Positions 34,595-43,956 of a DNA stretch of 64,000 bases are shown here, piece after piece; the stretch's first letter is position 1, and each line of letters begins with the position of its first letter. This stretch comes from DASQBT01 sp963782495 (GTDB lineage Bacteria > Pseudomonadota > Gammaproteobacteria > Burkholderiales > Thiobacillaceae). Both the position numbers and the translations under genes were made by a program. The notes under the pieces are model-generated. The model searched no databases. It was not told where the DNA came from and saw only the letters and a program-made list of their open reading frames with translations. The stretch lies in assembly GCA_963782495.1 (NCBI GenBank), contig CAWAJU010000008.1, positions 248,001 to 312,000 of the forward strand, in the 5' to 3' direction.

Positions 34595-35115
34595 GGGCCT
34601 TCCAGCTTCGCCGGCAAACCGACTGTCGCCAGTCTTCCCGCGGCCTTCTCAGCCGCAGCCTTGTCCGAAAAAGGTCCTGCCCGCACCCGGGTCTTTCCAT
34701 CCAACCGGTCCGTGAAGACCGGGAGACCCAAGGCTTCAATCTTGGCTTTGATGCGGTTTACGTTCGCGGCATCCGCAAACGCGCCGACCTGCACCGAATA
34801 GCCATTCTGGCTTGTTCCTTTGCCCGGACCAGAGCCGGTTTGTTGACTCGCAACGGTGGCAGTTTCTGACGTCGTAGGTGCATCTGCTGCGTTCCGGTCC
34901 GCCGGGGGATCTACCTTTGTGGTGGCGACCGGTTCAACAGGCGGCGTCGGCTCCGGTGCAGGCGGCATCTGAATATTGAGTGGTCCCAAGGGAGGAGGCT
35001 CCTTGTCCAGAACCAGAGGCAGAATAATGACCGCCAGAATGGTCAGTGCAACTGCACCCACCAGCCTGCGCCGAGCACGCCGCTTGAAATCCGCTTCCGC
35101 TACCTGAACTGCCAT
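34591..35115 (-). CDS. dedD: SPOR-domain protein, DedD-like
   Basis: 174 residues: a short cytoplasmic segment, one membrane helix (VALTILAVIILPLVL), a Pro-rich periplasmic linker, and a C-terminal SPOR domain (GYSVQVGAFADAANVNRIKA). SPOR domains bind denuded septal peptidoglycan, so the protein is probably recruited to the division site. It overlaps the folC 3' end by 16 nt, and the folC-dedD-cvpA-purF order is conserved. Confidence 0.88.
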   Translation of the reverse strand: MAVQVAEADFKRRARRRLVGAVALTILAVIILPLVLDKEPPPLGPLNIQMPPAPEPTPPVEPVATTKVDPPADRNAADAPTTSETATVASQQTGSGPGKGTSQNGYSVQVGAFADAANVNRIKAKIEALGLPVFTDRLDGKTRVRAGPFSDKAAAEKAAGRLATVGLPAKLEGP

Positions 35116-36377
35116 GTAGGATGTGCCGCCAACACCGATGCCACAGTGTGGAAGGAACCGAAAACCAAAATTCTATCATCTTCGGATGCCGCACTCCGGG
35201 CTCTCGCATAGCCCTCAGCGGGTGACGGATCGCACTCGATCGAGTTGTTCCGCACGAGCCTGCCCAGGTCTCTGGCAAGTTCATCCACCGGCCGGGTACG
35301 CGGGCCATCCAGCCCGCACACATACCAGGCATCGATCAAGTCTTCCACGGGCGACACCACCGCAGCCAGGTTTTTGTCGGCCAACAGGGCGAACACCGCC
35401 AGGCTACGGCCCGCCACAGGCCGCTCCATCAGGTTGCCTGCCAGCGCTCTGGCAGCCTCGGGATTATGGGCGACATCCAGTATGACACGCGGTCTTTCGG
35501 CTATTTCCTGATATCGCGCGGCAACCCAGGCTTGACTCAGGCCCAGACGGATGGCGTCCTCGGTAACAGGCAATTGACCCTGCACGGCCAGTAATCCCGT
35601 CAATGCAGCTGCGGCATTGCGCAGCTGGTATTCGCCCAGCATGGCGGGCAGGGGCAGGCCGGACAAGGCCTGCTCGCCGCCATGGTACTGCCAGCGATCC
35701 GTGCCCCGTCGATAACCAAAATCCTGACCAATCATCTGCAATTTCGCCCTCACCTCGCCGGCGTGTTTCCGCAGCGAAAGCGGCGGATAAGGATCGGCGC
35801 AGACTGCCGGCTTGAAAGGCCGGAAAATGCCGGCCTTCTCAAATCCGATGGCTTCGCGATCGGCGCCCAGCCAGTCCTGATGATCCAGGTCCACGCTGGT
35901 CACGATGCTGACATCCGGTTCAAACAGGTTGACTGCATCCAATCGGCCGCCCAGGCCCACTTCCAGGATGGCCACGTCTATCTTTGCCTGGGCGAACTGC
36001 CAGGCCGCGCCCAAAGTGCCATGTTCGAAGTAGGTCAGCGAAGTTTCAGCCCTGGCGCCTTCCACCGCGGCCAGCCCTGTCACGATCGCCTCGTCGCTGC
36101 AATACTTGGCATCGATTCGAACCCGCTCGTTGTAGTGCAGCAGATGCGGAGAAGTATAGAGACCGGTCCGGTAGCCGGCGGCCTGCAGGATGGCTTCCAG
36201 ATAGGCGCAGGTCGAGCCCTTGCCATTGGTACCTGCCACCATGATCACCGGACAGTCAAGTTGAAGGGCCAGGCGTTGCATCACATCCCGGCCGCGCTCC
36301 AGCCCCAGCTCAATCGATCTTGGGTGCATGGTTTCCAGGCGGGCAAGCCACCACTGGAGTGAGCGCTCAGGCTGCAA
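35100..36377 (-). CDS. folC: Dihydrofolate/folylpolyglutamate synthase
   Basis: 425 residues. P-loop AGTNGKGSTCAYLE near residue 47, EVGLGGRLDAVN and DVAHNPEAARAL are Mur-ligase/FolC signatures. It adds glutamate to dihydropteroate and folates. The TTG start at 36377 overlaps the accD stop and gives the expected LQWWLARLETMHPRSIELG N-terminus; the ATG at 36329 would cut this off. Confidence 0.93.
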   Translation of the reverse strand: MQPERSLQWWLARLETMHPRSIELGLERGRDVMQRLALQLDCPVIMVAGTNGKGSTCAYLEAILQAAGYRTGLYTSPHLLHYNERVRIDAKYCSDEAIVTGLAAVEGARAETSLTYFEHGTLGAAWQFAQAKIDVAILEVGLGGRLDAVNLFEPDVSIVTSVDLDHQDWLGADREAIGFEKAGIFRPFKPAVCADPYPPLSLRKHAGEVRAKLQMIGQDFGYRRGTDRWQYHGGEQALSGLPLPAMLGEYQLRNAAAALTGLLAVQGQLPVTEDAIRLGLSQAWVAARYQEIAERPRVILDVAHNPEAARALAGNLMERPVAGRSLAVFALLADKNLAAVVSPVEDLIDAWYVCGLDGPRTRPVDELARDLGRLVRNNSIECDPSPAEGYARARSAASEDDRILVFGSFHTVASVLAAHPTWQFR

Positions 36378-37233
36378 GCGCGGGTCGTTTCAATAGAATC
36401 GAAAGGGTGCTGGCGAGCTCATCGCGCATCTGCCGCCGGTCGATGATGCGGTCAATAGCGCCTTTTTCGAGCAGGAATTCCGAGCGCTGAAACCCCTCCG
36501 GCAAGGTTTCCCGCACTGTCTGCTCAATCACCCGGGGACCTGCAAATCCGATCAATGCATTGGGTTCGGCAATGATCAGATCGCCCAGCATGGCGAAACT
36601 GGCGGAAACGCCACCCATGGTCGGGTCGGTCAAGACCGAAATGAAGGGCAATCTCTCGCTGGATAGTTTAGTCAGGACCGCGGATGTCTTGGCCATTTGC
36701 ATCAGGGAAAACAGGCCCTCCTGCATCCGCGCCCCGCCGCTGGCGGAAAAACAGATAAAAGGCGTGCGCGATTCCATGGCTGCCTCCACCCCGCGAACAA
36801 AGCGCTCGCCCACCACCGAACCCATGGACCCGCCCATGAATTTGAATTCGAACGCCGCCACCACAACGGGTATGTCCTTGATGCTGCCCGACATGACCAC
36901 GAGCGCATCGGTTTCGCTGGTGGCTTTTTGCGCCTCGGTCAGACGATCCGGATATCTCTTGCTGTCCTTGAACTTGAGCGGGTCCACGGGATGGATTTCT
37001 GCACCGATCTCGTTGCGTCCTTCAACGTCTAGCAGCAGGTCGAGGCGCTCGCGTGCATCGATTCGATGGTGGTACCCGCACTTGGGACAGACTTCAAGAT
37101 TGTTCGCCAAGTCCGCCTTGTACAGCACTTCATTGCAAGCCGGGCACTTGGACCACAAGCCTTCCGGCACACTCTTCCTGCCTTCCTGCCGGCGCTTGAT
37201 CTTGGGCGGGAGAATCTTCTGGAACCAACTCAT
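36367..37233 (-). CDS. accD: Acetyl-CoA carboxylase carboxyltransferase subunit beta
   Basis: 288 residues. The N-terminal zinc ribbon has four cysteines (CPACNEVL and CPKCGYHH), followed by the carboxyltransferase domain with SASGGARMQEG and LTDPTMGGVSASFAMLGD. With AccA it makes malonyl-CoA for fatty-acid synthesis. It lies between trpA and folC, a conserved order. Confidence 0.96.
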   Translation of the reverse strand: MSWFQKILPPKIKRRQEGRKSVPEGLWSKCPACNEVLYKADLANNLEVCPKCGYHHRIDARERLDLLLDVEGRNEIGAEIHPVDPLKFKDSKRYPDRLTEAQKATSETDALVVMSGSIKDIPVVVAAFEFKFMGGSMGSVVGERFVRGVEAAMESRTPFICFSASGGARMQEGLFSLMQMAKTSAVLTKLSSERLPFISVLTDPTMGGVSASFAMLGDLIIAEPNALIGFAGPRVIEQTVRETLPEGFQRSEFLLEKGAIDRIIDRRQMRDELASTLSILLKRPALAA

Positions 37234-37284
37234 GCATTTGCCCTCGTGTCTGTACCCACACCCAAAGCGGAAGCGCGGATCACG

Positions 37285-38091
37285 CTATCGCACCGCCGCA
37301 TCGACACCCCGACGCAGTTCCTCGACCAGGTGCTGCACACGCTCCACCACCTCGCTCTCTGGCGACTCCTCGACTTCCTGCACGATCCGGCTGCCGACAA
37401 CCACCGCGTCGGCGATGCGCGCGATCGCTTGGGCGGTGGCCGCATCGCGAATGCCAAAGCCCACACCCACGGGCAGGCTGCAGTGCGTCCGGATGACGGC
37501 GATCTTGCGCGCCACTTCCTGCGCATCCAAAGTGGCCGCTCCGGTCACACCCTTGAGCGAGACATAATAGACAAAGCCACCTGCCACCTTCACCACCTGC
37601 TCAATGCGGGATTCCGGCGTCGTTGGTGAAAGCAGAAAGATGGGATCCAGATCATGGGCCTTGAACACATCCGCCACGCCCAGAGATTCCTCTGGCGGAA
37701 TATCCACCGTCAACACGCCGTCCACACCTGCCTTGCGAGCGGCCACGGCGAATCTTTCATAGCCCATGTGCTCCAGCGGATTGGCGTAACCCATCAACAC
37801 CACAGGGGTCAAGCCGTTGGACTTGCGGAATTCCGCCACCATCACCAGCACGTCTTTGAGCCCCACGCGGTTGCTCAGCGCGCGCTCGGTCGCACGCTGG
37901 ATTACCGGCCCATCCGCCATAGGGTCAGAAAACGGCACCCCCAACTCAATCAAGTCCGCTCCCGCGTCCACCATGGCATGCATGAGAGGCACAGTCAGCC
38001 CCTTGCCGGGATCGCCCGCCGTGATGAAGGGAATCAGCGCTTTCCTGCCTTTGGCTTTGAGCGTGTCAAATGTGGATGCGATGCGTGACAT
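37285..38091 (-). CDS. trpA: Tryptophan synthase alpha chain
   Basis: 268 residues from the ATG at 38091 (MSRIASTFDTLKAKGRKALI). The catalytic Glu is in LIELGVPFSDPMADGP, with Asp in VLTVDIPPEES. It cleaves indole-glycerol phosphate to indole, passed to TrpB. An in-frame start 20 codons earlier would extend into trpB and is rejected. The stop is followed by 51 nt before accD. Confidence 0.96.
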   Translation of the reverse strand: MSRIASTFDTLKAKGRKALIPFITAGDPGKGLTVPLMHAMVDAGADLIELGVPFSDPMADGPVIQRATERALSNRVGLKDVLVMVAEFRKSNGLTPVVLMGYANPLEHMGYERFAVAARKAGVDGVLTVDIPPEESLGVADVFKAHDLDPIFLLSPTTPESRIEQVVKVAGGFVYYVSLKGVTGAATLDAQEVARKIAVIRTHCSLPVGVGFGIRDAATAQAIARIADAVVVGSRIVQEVEESPESEVVERVQHLVEELRRGVDAAVR

Positions 38092-38098
38092 GTTCTTC

Positions 38099-39298
38099 TT
38101 AGAGATGGATACCGGCAATCTTGGCGACAGTGTTGATGTCCTTGTCACCACGGCCGGAAAGATTGACCAGTATGATTTGGTCCTTGTTCATGGCAGGCGC
38201 AAGCTTCTTGGCATACGCCAGGGCGTGGCTGGATTCCAGCGCCGGGATGATGCCTTCGAAGCGGCACAAGTCATGGAAGGCGGCCAGGGCTTCCTCGTCG
38301 TTGATGGCAACATATTCGGCCTTGTGCGAGTCCTTCAGCCAGGCGTGTTCGGGGCCGACGCCAGGGTAGTCCAGCCCCGCCGAGACCGAATGGGTTTCAA
38401 TGATCTGGCCATTCTCGTCCTGCATCAGATAGCTCCTGAATCCATGCAACACGCCGGGTGTGCCGGCGGACAGCGGCGCGGCGTGTTTGCCGGACGCAAT
38501 CCCGAAGCCGCCTGCTTCGACGCCGATCAGTCTGACTCCAGGCTGATCGAGATAGGGATGGAACAGACCGATCGCATTCGACCCTCCGCCCACGCAAGCG
38601 ACCAAACAATCAGGTTGGCGGCCGGCGAGTTCCTGCATCTGGACGATTGCTTCGCGCCCGATCACGCACTGGAAATCGCGCACCAGCATGGGGTAGGGAT
38701 GCGGCCCCGCAGCCGTGCCGAGAATGTAGAAAGTCGATTCGACATTGGTTACCCAGTCACGCATGGCTTCGTTCAGGGCATCCTTCAGCGTCTTGGAGCC
38801 TGAGGAGACAGGCACCACAGTGGCGCCAAGCAGCTTCATGCGAAACACGTTGGGCGACTGGCGGGCGACGTCTTCTTCGCCCATGTAGACCACGCACTCC
38901 ATCCCGTAACGCGCTGCAACGGTGGCGGAGGCCACGCCATGCTGACCCGCGCCGGTTTCCGCGATCACGCGCTTCTTGCCCATGCGTCGGGCGAGCAGCG
39001 CCTGGCCGATCGTGTTGTTGATCTTGTGCGCGCCGGTGTGGTTGAGGTCTTCGCGCTTGAGGTAGATCTGCGCGCCGTCATATTGCTCGGACAGGCGCCG
39101 GGCATGATAGACCGGGCTGGGACGGCCAACATAGTGCTTGAGTTCGTATTCGAACTCGGCCATGAATTCCGGGTCGTTGCGCGCCTTGTCGTATTCGGCA
39201 CGCAATTCCTCCAGTGCCGCCATCAAGGTTTCGGCAACGAAGATGCCGCCATACGGGCCGAAATGGCCGTGGGAATCGGGAAGGTCGTTCAGGTTCAT
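38099..39298 (-). CDS. trpB: Tryptophan synthase beta chain
   Basis: 399 residues from the ATG at 39298. The PLP lysine is in REDLNHTGAHKINN, and the phosphate-binding loop is CVGGGSNAIG. It condenses indole with serine. A TTG four codons upstream (39310) is possible but less likely. It lies 7 nt before trpA. Confidence 0.97.
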   Translation of the reverse strand: MNLNDLPDSHGHFGPYGGIFVAETLMAALEELRAEYDKARNDPEFMAEFEYELKHYVGRPSPVYHARRLSEQYDGAQIYLKREDLNHTGAHKINNTIGQALLARRMGKKRVIAETGAGQHGVASATVAARYGMECVVYMGEEDVARQSPNVFRMKLLGATVVPVSSGSKTLKDALNEAMRDWVTNVESTFYILGTAAGPHPYPMLVRDFQCVIGREAIVQMQELAGRQPDCLVACVGGGSNAIGLFHPYLDQPGVRLIGVEAGGFGIASGKHAAPLSAGTPGVLHGFRSYLMQDENGQIIETHSVSAGLDYPGVGPEHAWLKDSHKAEYVAINDEEALAAFHDLCRFEGIIPALESSHALAYAKKLAPAMNKDQIILVNLSGRGDKDINTVAKIAGIHL

Positions 39299-39316
39299 AG
39301 TGGAACTCAATCTGCT

Positions 39317-39943
39317 CTATACGCTCTTGGCTCGCTTGGCATGTTCAATAAACGCTGCCACCTTGGTTGCATCCTTGACGCCCGGCCGCGCTTCGACGCC
39401 ACTCGATACATCCACCGCCCAGGGTCTGATCTGCTCGACCGCTTCAGCCACGTTCTCGGGGGTCAGACCGCCGGACAGCACCACGGGTTTGGGAAGATGG
39501 GCCGGAATCAGGCTCCAGTCGAACCGCTCTCCTGTGCCGCCGGGAACACCCGAAACATACGCGTCCAGTAACAGGCCCAGGGCATCATGATATTCAGTCG
39601 CGTATTTTAGCAAATCGGCACCGGGTCTGACCCGAACGGCCTTCAGATACGGCCGGCCGAAGCCGCGGCATTCATCCGGACTCTCGCCGCCATGAAACTG
39701 AAGCAAATCCAGCGGCACTTCCTTGAGCGCCTGCCTGACAAACGCCGGCTCCGCATCCACAAACAGGCCCACACTGGTGACAAAGGGTGGCAGCGCGGTG
39801 ACCAGTGATCGGGCCTGTTCGATGGCAAGATGGCGCGGGCTCCTAGCATAAAACACGAAGCCCAGCGCATCGGCACCCGCCTCGCAGGCTGCGCGCGCGT
39901 CCTCCAGCCGGGTAATTCCGCATATCTTTACTCGCACGGCCAC
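39317..39943 (-). CDS. trpF: Phosphoribosylanthranilate isomerase
   Basis: 208 residues starting at GTG 39943, with KICGITRLEDA (catalytic Cys), FYARSPRH and VDVSSGVEARPGVKD. It converts phosphoribosylanthranilate to CdRP in tryptophan synthesis. Its start overlaps the truA 3' end by 16 nt. trpF, trpB and trpA lie together, separate from other trp genes, as usual in betaproteobacteria. Confidence 0.95.
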   Translation of the reverse strand: MAVRVKICGITRLEDARAACEAGADALGFVFYARSPRHLAIEQARSLVTALPPFVTSVGLFVDAEPAFVRQALKEVPLDLLQFHGGESPDECRGFGRPYLKAVRVRPGADLLKYATEYHDALGLLLDAYVSGVPGGTGERFDWSLIPAHLPKPVVLSGGLTPENVAEAVEQIRPWAVDVSSGVEARPGVKDATKVAAFIEHAKRAKSV

Positions 39944-40713
39944 GTTGAACGTCCTGACGACGGCAATTCAAATCGGGAAGGATAGCGGATATGCGAAAGA
40001 TACAGGCCGTCCGGCATGAAAGTTGGGGCTGCCCGGGTGCGATCCTTGTGGCCGAGCAGTTCATGGATCCAGTCAGGATCCGCACCGCCTGCGCCGATGT
40101 GCACCAGCGCCCCGACAATGTTGCGCACCATGTGATGCAGAAAGCCGTCAGCGCGAAAATCGAATACCAGATAATTTCCGCTGCGCGATATGTTTGCCTC
40201 GCGCAATTCTTTCTCCGGACTCCTGGCCTGGCACTCGGCGGCGCGGAACGCGGAAAAATCATGGCGACCAACCAGCAGGCCGGCAGCCTGACCCATCAAT
40301 GTTTCGTCCAGAGGCCGGTGATGCCAGCCGACTTTTCCTGCCATCAGACCCGGACGAACCGGATGATTGAGCAGGATGTAGCGATAGCCGCGCTCCTCTA
40401 CTGCAAATCGGGCATGAAAATCTTCCGGCATGGTCCTCGACCACAGAGTTGCCATGCCTTGCGGCAGGTGACTGTTGACTCCGCGCACCCAGGCGGTGGA
40501 GGGACGCTCCGCTTCTGTGTCGAAATGCGCAACCTGGTAGCTGGCGTGAACCCCGGTGTCGGTGCGCCCGGCCGCAACGACGGTAACGCCATGCCCGGCA
40601 ATTTCCGCCACCGCCTGCTGGAGCGCGTCCTGGACCCCGCAACCCTCAGGTTGAGACTGCCAGCCACAAAAGGCCACCCCGTCATATTCAAGGCCGATGG
40701 CGACACGGATCAA
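39928..40713 (-). CDS. truA: tRNA pseudouridine(38-40) synthase
   Basis: About 261 residues. The catalytic Asp is in GRTDTGVHASYQV; GYRYILLN, FRAAECQARSP and GFLHHMVRNIVG are TruA signatures. It modifies U38-40 in the anticodon arm. The best start is TTG 40713, which overlaps the upstream stop (TTGA) and gives the usual RVAIGLEYDG opening; a 57-residue longer frame exists but is shadow sequence of the upstream gene. Confidence 0.93.
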   Translation of the reverse strand: MIRVAIGLEYDGVAFCGWQSQPEGCGVQDALQQAVAEIAGHGVTVVAAGRTDTGVHASYQVAHFDTEAERPSTAWVRGVNSHLPQGMATLWSRTMPEDFHARFAVEERGYRYILLNHPVRPGLMAGKVGWHHRPLDETLMGQAAGLLVGRHDFSAFRAAECQARSPEKELREANISRSGNYLVFDFRADGFLHHMVRNIVGALVHIGAGGADPDWIHELLGHKDRTRAAPTFMPDGLYLSHIRYPSRFELPSSGRSTWPCE

Positions 40714-41351
40714 AGACTTGCCCCGAACAGTGCGAGCATCATGAGCAAGGCGAGGCCATCCGGCCACGCCAGCGTGCGGGATCGAATGGCGATCTCGGCG
40801 GGCCCCGGCTGCGGCTCGGCCAGCGCCGAACGAAGGGCGCTGCCAATTCCCGCCCCGGTGCCCTGCATGGATGACCTGGCCCATTCCATGGCCAGAGCCA
40901 GTCGCACCGCAAAGGCCCGCCGATCAAATCCCAGTATGTAAAAAGGCCAGGCCAGCAAATAAAGCCCGTAGACCAGATCGTTGCGGGATACCTTGTGCAG
41001 CAACAGGGCCAGTGCCGCCAACAACAGAGCCAGCCGAACGATGCGCTCGCCGCCCAAAGCCAGTCCTTCCCAACTGGGACTGAGGCCCCCAAGCTGCGGC
41101 CAGATCGAGGCACCAGGCATTGTCCACGCGTACACTGCGGCCAAAGACAGAAATAGCCATCGGCTGCGTTTGAGCAGGCTCAGGAAGGCAGACCACACTT
41201 GCGGCTGGGCCACGCACATGAGGGCGGCGAGGGCGGCGAGTCCGACCAGGGCATAGCGCTTTGCCCATTCCACAGCCAGGGCGTAAATGAGCCAGCATAA
41301 AATGGAAACCGCCGGGTGCAAGGCCCGGCGGCTGAAGGAAGAAATAGCCAT
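40710..41351 (-). CDS. Integral membrane protein, possibly related to ECF/CbiQ-type T components
   Basis: 213 residues with five or six hydrophobic helices. LALLLHKVSRNDLVYGLYLLA followed by FAVRLALAMEWARSS is reminiscent of the coupling region of energy-coupling-factor T proteins, but similarity is weak by eye and no ATPase gene is nearby. It lies between fimV and truA and overlaps the truA start, so it is co-transcribed with housekeeping genes. Treat the family link as a suggestion. Confidence 0.7.
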   Translation of the reverse strand: MAISSFSRRALHPAVSILCWLIYALAVEWAKRYALVGLAALAALMCVAQPQVWSAFLSLLKRSRWLFLSLAAVYAWTMPGASIWPQLGGLSPSWEGLALGGERIVRLALLLAALALLLHKVSRNDLVYGLYLLAWPFYILGFDRRAFAVRLALAMEWARSSMQGTGAGIGSALRSALAEPQPGPAEIAIRSRTLAWPDGLALLMMLALFGASL

Positions 41352-41389
41352 AGCTGAACTATGGCGCGGGGGCAGATGCTTGTAAAGTA

Positions 41390-43822
41390 TTACAAAGCGC
41401 CTAGCATGCTGCGAGCGCTTTCCTGCTGGTTTGAGTTTCCTTCCGCAATCACTTCCTGGAGGATTTCCCGGGCGCCTTCCTTGTCTCCCATCTCGACATA
41501 CGCGCGTGCCAGGTCGAGCTTGGTGGTCACCTCGTCCATATCCTCGTCCGACATGTCCTCATTCAGGTTCAGATCGAGACCGGAAAAATCCAGCTTGTTC
41601 TCGGTCTCCTCAACATTCAGATCGGTCCCCAGGTCGAGGCTGGGCTTGTCTTCCGTGTCCGACTTGATGTCCAGATCGGAAATGTCGAAGTTCAACCCGG
41701 CCAGCGTGTCGGCAATTTCGTCGGACTCTTCTTCAGGTATGTCAACGTTGCCGCTGATCGTATCCATGTGGCTGTCAAAACTCAGGACCTGGCCGGCGCT
41801 TTCAAAAGCAACGGCTTCGGGCAATTCAGTGGCGGGCACATGCTCCGGCTCGGACGACTCGGAGGCAGTGAGTTCGGCGCCTGGGGCCGCAGTGGGCGCG
41901 TCGGCTTCGGGCACGGCATCGACCTCTGCGGGTTTGCCTCCATAAAGCGGATTGCTGGGGTCCACGGCGCGGCCCATTTCCGCTGCCTTTTGCCAGATCG
42001 GCGACTCCTCGTCGTTAACCGCCGCATGCAAATCGCGGGCGATCTTTTCAAAGGCACCGGCATTCTTGCGCGCGGCGTAGATTTCCAGCAGCTTGATGCG
42101 AATTTCTTGCCGATCCGGGGTCTTGTTGAGCGCTTCCTTGAGGATCTCTTCGGCCTGTGCATCGCGTCCATAGGCCATGTAGACCTCGGCTTCAGCGATG
42201 GGGTCGACATCGTGGGTGTCAATGTTCCCCATCCCGGCCTGGCTGAAATCCGTCAGGAATGAGGTATCGCCGGTATTTACCGCGCCACCGGAAGCAGCCG
42301 AGCCCATGATGGTATTGGGCTTGAGTTCCCCGCCGGTCATGATGCTGTCGTCAAAGGTACTGATCGGCTTCTTGCGCCGGGAGCCCGCCATCATCCACCA
42401 CAAGGCGCTGCCCAGCAAGACCACTGCTCCGCCACCCAGCATGTATAGCGGGTTGTCTCTGAACGTGTCCATCCAACTGGGACTCCCCGTCGGGGTCGCC
42501 ACGACGGGTGAAGGAGCCGGCTTGTGAGCCTTCGCAAGCCTGGCTTGATCCGCAAGGGCGAGCTTGTCCGCTTCCTGCTTCTTCTTCTCATCCACCAGTT
42601 TCTGCATGTCCTGGATCTGCTTCTCCAGCACTGCAGCCCGTTCACTGGCTTCCTTCTGGGCCTTGGCCTTGGCTGCCTCGTCCGCGGCCTTGGCGGCCTC
42701 CATGGCCTGCTGCCTGGCTGCTGCTTCGGCCTGGGCGGAAGCCGCGGCCGTTGTCGAGGGCGGCAGCGCCGCCTTGGACAACTTCAGCACATCCTTGGGC
42801 TCGGCCGGCTTGGGATGGGACTTGTCTTCCACCTTGGTGGTGATCTTGCCGGTGCTGGCCTGTTCCTTCTTGCCAGGCGTTTCGGGCGCTTTAGCCACAC
42901 CTTCGGCCAGTCTTTGCCTGTAGGCGTGCCAATCCGATGCCTGCAGGCGAATTTCCTGACGCGCCTTTTGCTCGCTGACCTGCGCCATTTCCTCAGCCGG
43001 CGGGAGTTTCAACTTGGCTCCAGCCTTGAGGCGATTCATGTTCTTACCTTCAAAGGCACCACTGTTGGCCTGGAACAGGCCCACCAGAGTCTGCTCGAGC
43101 GTCACCCCCTCAGGCTTCACGCGTCTCGCGATCTTGCTCAAGGTGTCCCCTCGCTTGACCGCGATGGGTCCTTCTACCGGACCTGCAGGTGCTGCCACGC
43201 CCGTTTGGGCTGCTTCGGGCTTTTCCTCGGTGAGCGCGCTCTTGGCCTGGGTCTTGAGAGATTTACCCGGGTGTTTGCGGGTCTGGGTGGTGGCGGACTT
43301 GGCGGGTATCGGCGTCGCCACCGGCTCCGTCGGCGCAGGTTTGGGCACAACCTTAGGCTCGGGTGTCGTGGCAACGGGCGCGCTGACCGCAACCGGCGAC
43401 ACCATCTGGCTCGGGGTCATCCCGGGTGGATCCAGCAACAAGGTGTATTCACGCACCAGACGGCCTGAAGCCCAGTTCAACTCAACCAGCATATCGAGGA
43501 AGGGATCGTTGACTGGCTTGGTTGAAGTTACCTTGAGTACTGCCTTGCCGTCGGGTTTCTTCTCCACGGCAAAGCGCAGGGTCGTCAACGTGGGTGCGTA
43601 ATCAATTTTTGCATCCTGGAAGGCCTGAGCGCCAGCCAGACTTGCGCTGATGCTGTCCAGTTCAGCCTTGTCTGCTGCGATCAGGTCGATCTCGGCCGAT
43701 AAGGGCTGCCCCAGTGCCGAATTTACAACCAGTCTTCCCAAACCAGCTGCCTCCGCCCACATGGGTAAGGCCAACAGTACCGCGCCTGCAACCAAATGGC
43801 GTGTGATGGGACGCAATTTCAT
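41390..43822 (-). CDS. fimV: FimV-family peptidoglycan-binding/TPR protein
   Basis: 810 residues from the ATG at 43822. Signal peptide ending at AEA, the FimV N-terminal domain (LVVNSALGQPLSAEIDL), a LysM-like segment (VKRGDTLSKIARRVKPEGVTL), a long Lys/Ala/Glu-rich coiled coil, one membrane helix (PLYMLGGGAVVLLGSALWW), and an acidic cytoplasmic part ending in the FimV C-terminal TPR cap (KLDLARAYVEMGDKEGAREIL). In relatives it organises type IV pili and polar proteins. The asd-fimV-truA order is conserved. Confidence 0.93.
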   Translation of the reverse strand: MKLRPITRHLVAGAVLLALPMWAEAAGLGRLVVNSALGQPLSAEIDLIAADKAELDSISASLAGAQAFQDAKIDYAPTLTTLRFAVEKKPDGKAVLKVTSTKPVNDPFLDMLVELNWASGRLVREYTLLLDPPGMTPSQMVSPVAVSAPVATTPEPKVVPKPAPTEPVATPIPAKSATTQTRKHPGKSLKTQAKSALTEEKPEAAQTGVAAPAGPVEGPIAVKRGDTLSKIARRVKPEGVTLEQTLVGLFQANSGAFEGKNMNRLKAGAKLKLPPAEEMAQVSEQKARQEIRLQASDWHAYRQRLAEGVAKAPETPGKKEQASTGKITTKVEDKSHPKPAEPKDVLKLSKAALPPSTTAAASAQAEAAARQQAMEAAKAADEAAKAKAQKEASERAAVLEKQIQDMQKLVDEKKKQEADKLALADQARLAKAHKPAPSPVVATPTGSPSWMDTFRDNPLYMLGGGAVVLLGSALWWMMAGSRRKKPISTFDDSIMTGGELKPNTIMGSAASGGAVNTGDTSFLTDFSQAGMGNIDTHDVDPIAEAEVYMAYGRDAQAEEILKEALNKTPDRQEIRIKLLEIYAARKNAGAFEKIARDLHAAVNDEESPIWQKAAEMGRAVDPSNPLYGGKPAEVDAVPEADAPTAAPGAELTASESSEPEHVPATELPEAVAFESAGQVLSFDSHMDTISGNVDIPEEESDEIADTLAGLNFDISDLDIKSDTEDKPSLDLGTDLNVEETENKLDFSGLDLNLNEDMSDEDMDEVTTKLDLARAYVEMGDKEGAREILQEVIAEGNSNQQESARSMLGAL

Positions 43823-43956
43823 CCTGTAGTTCCTCCCGGGGATAGTCCTGCAACAGGCCGTCGAAGTTTTAACACCCACTTTGACGGCTCAACATTGCGG
43901 ATTCTTTAGCAAAAACCGCGCCCTGTCGAGCTTTTCCACCGAAAAATTGCGATGGT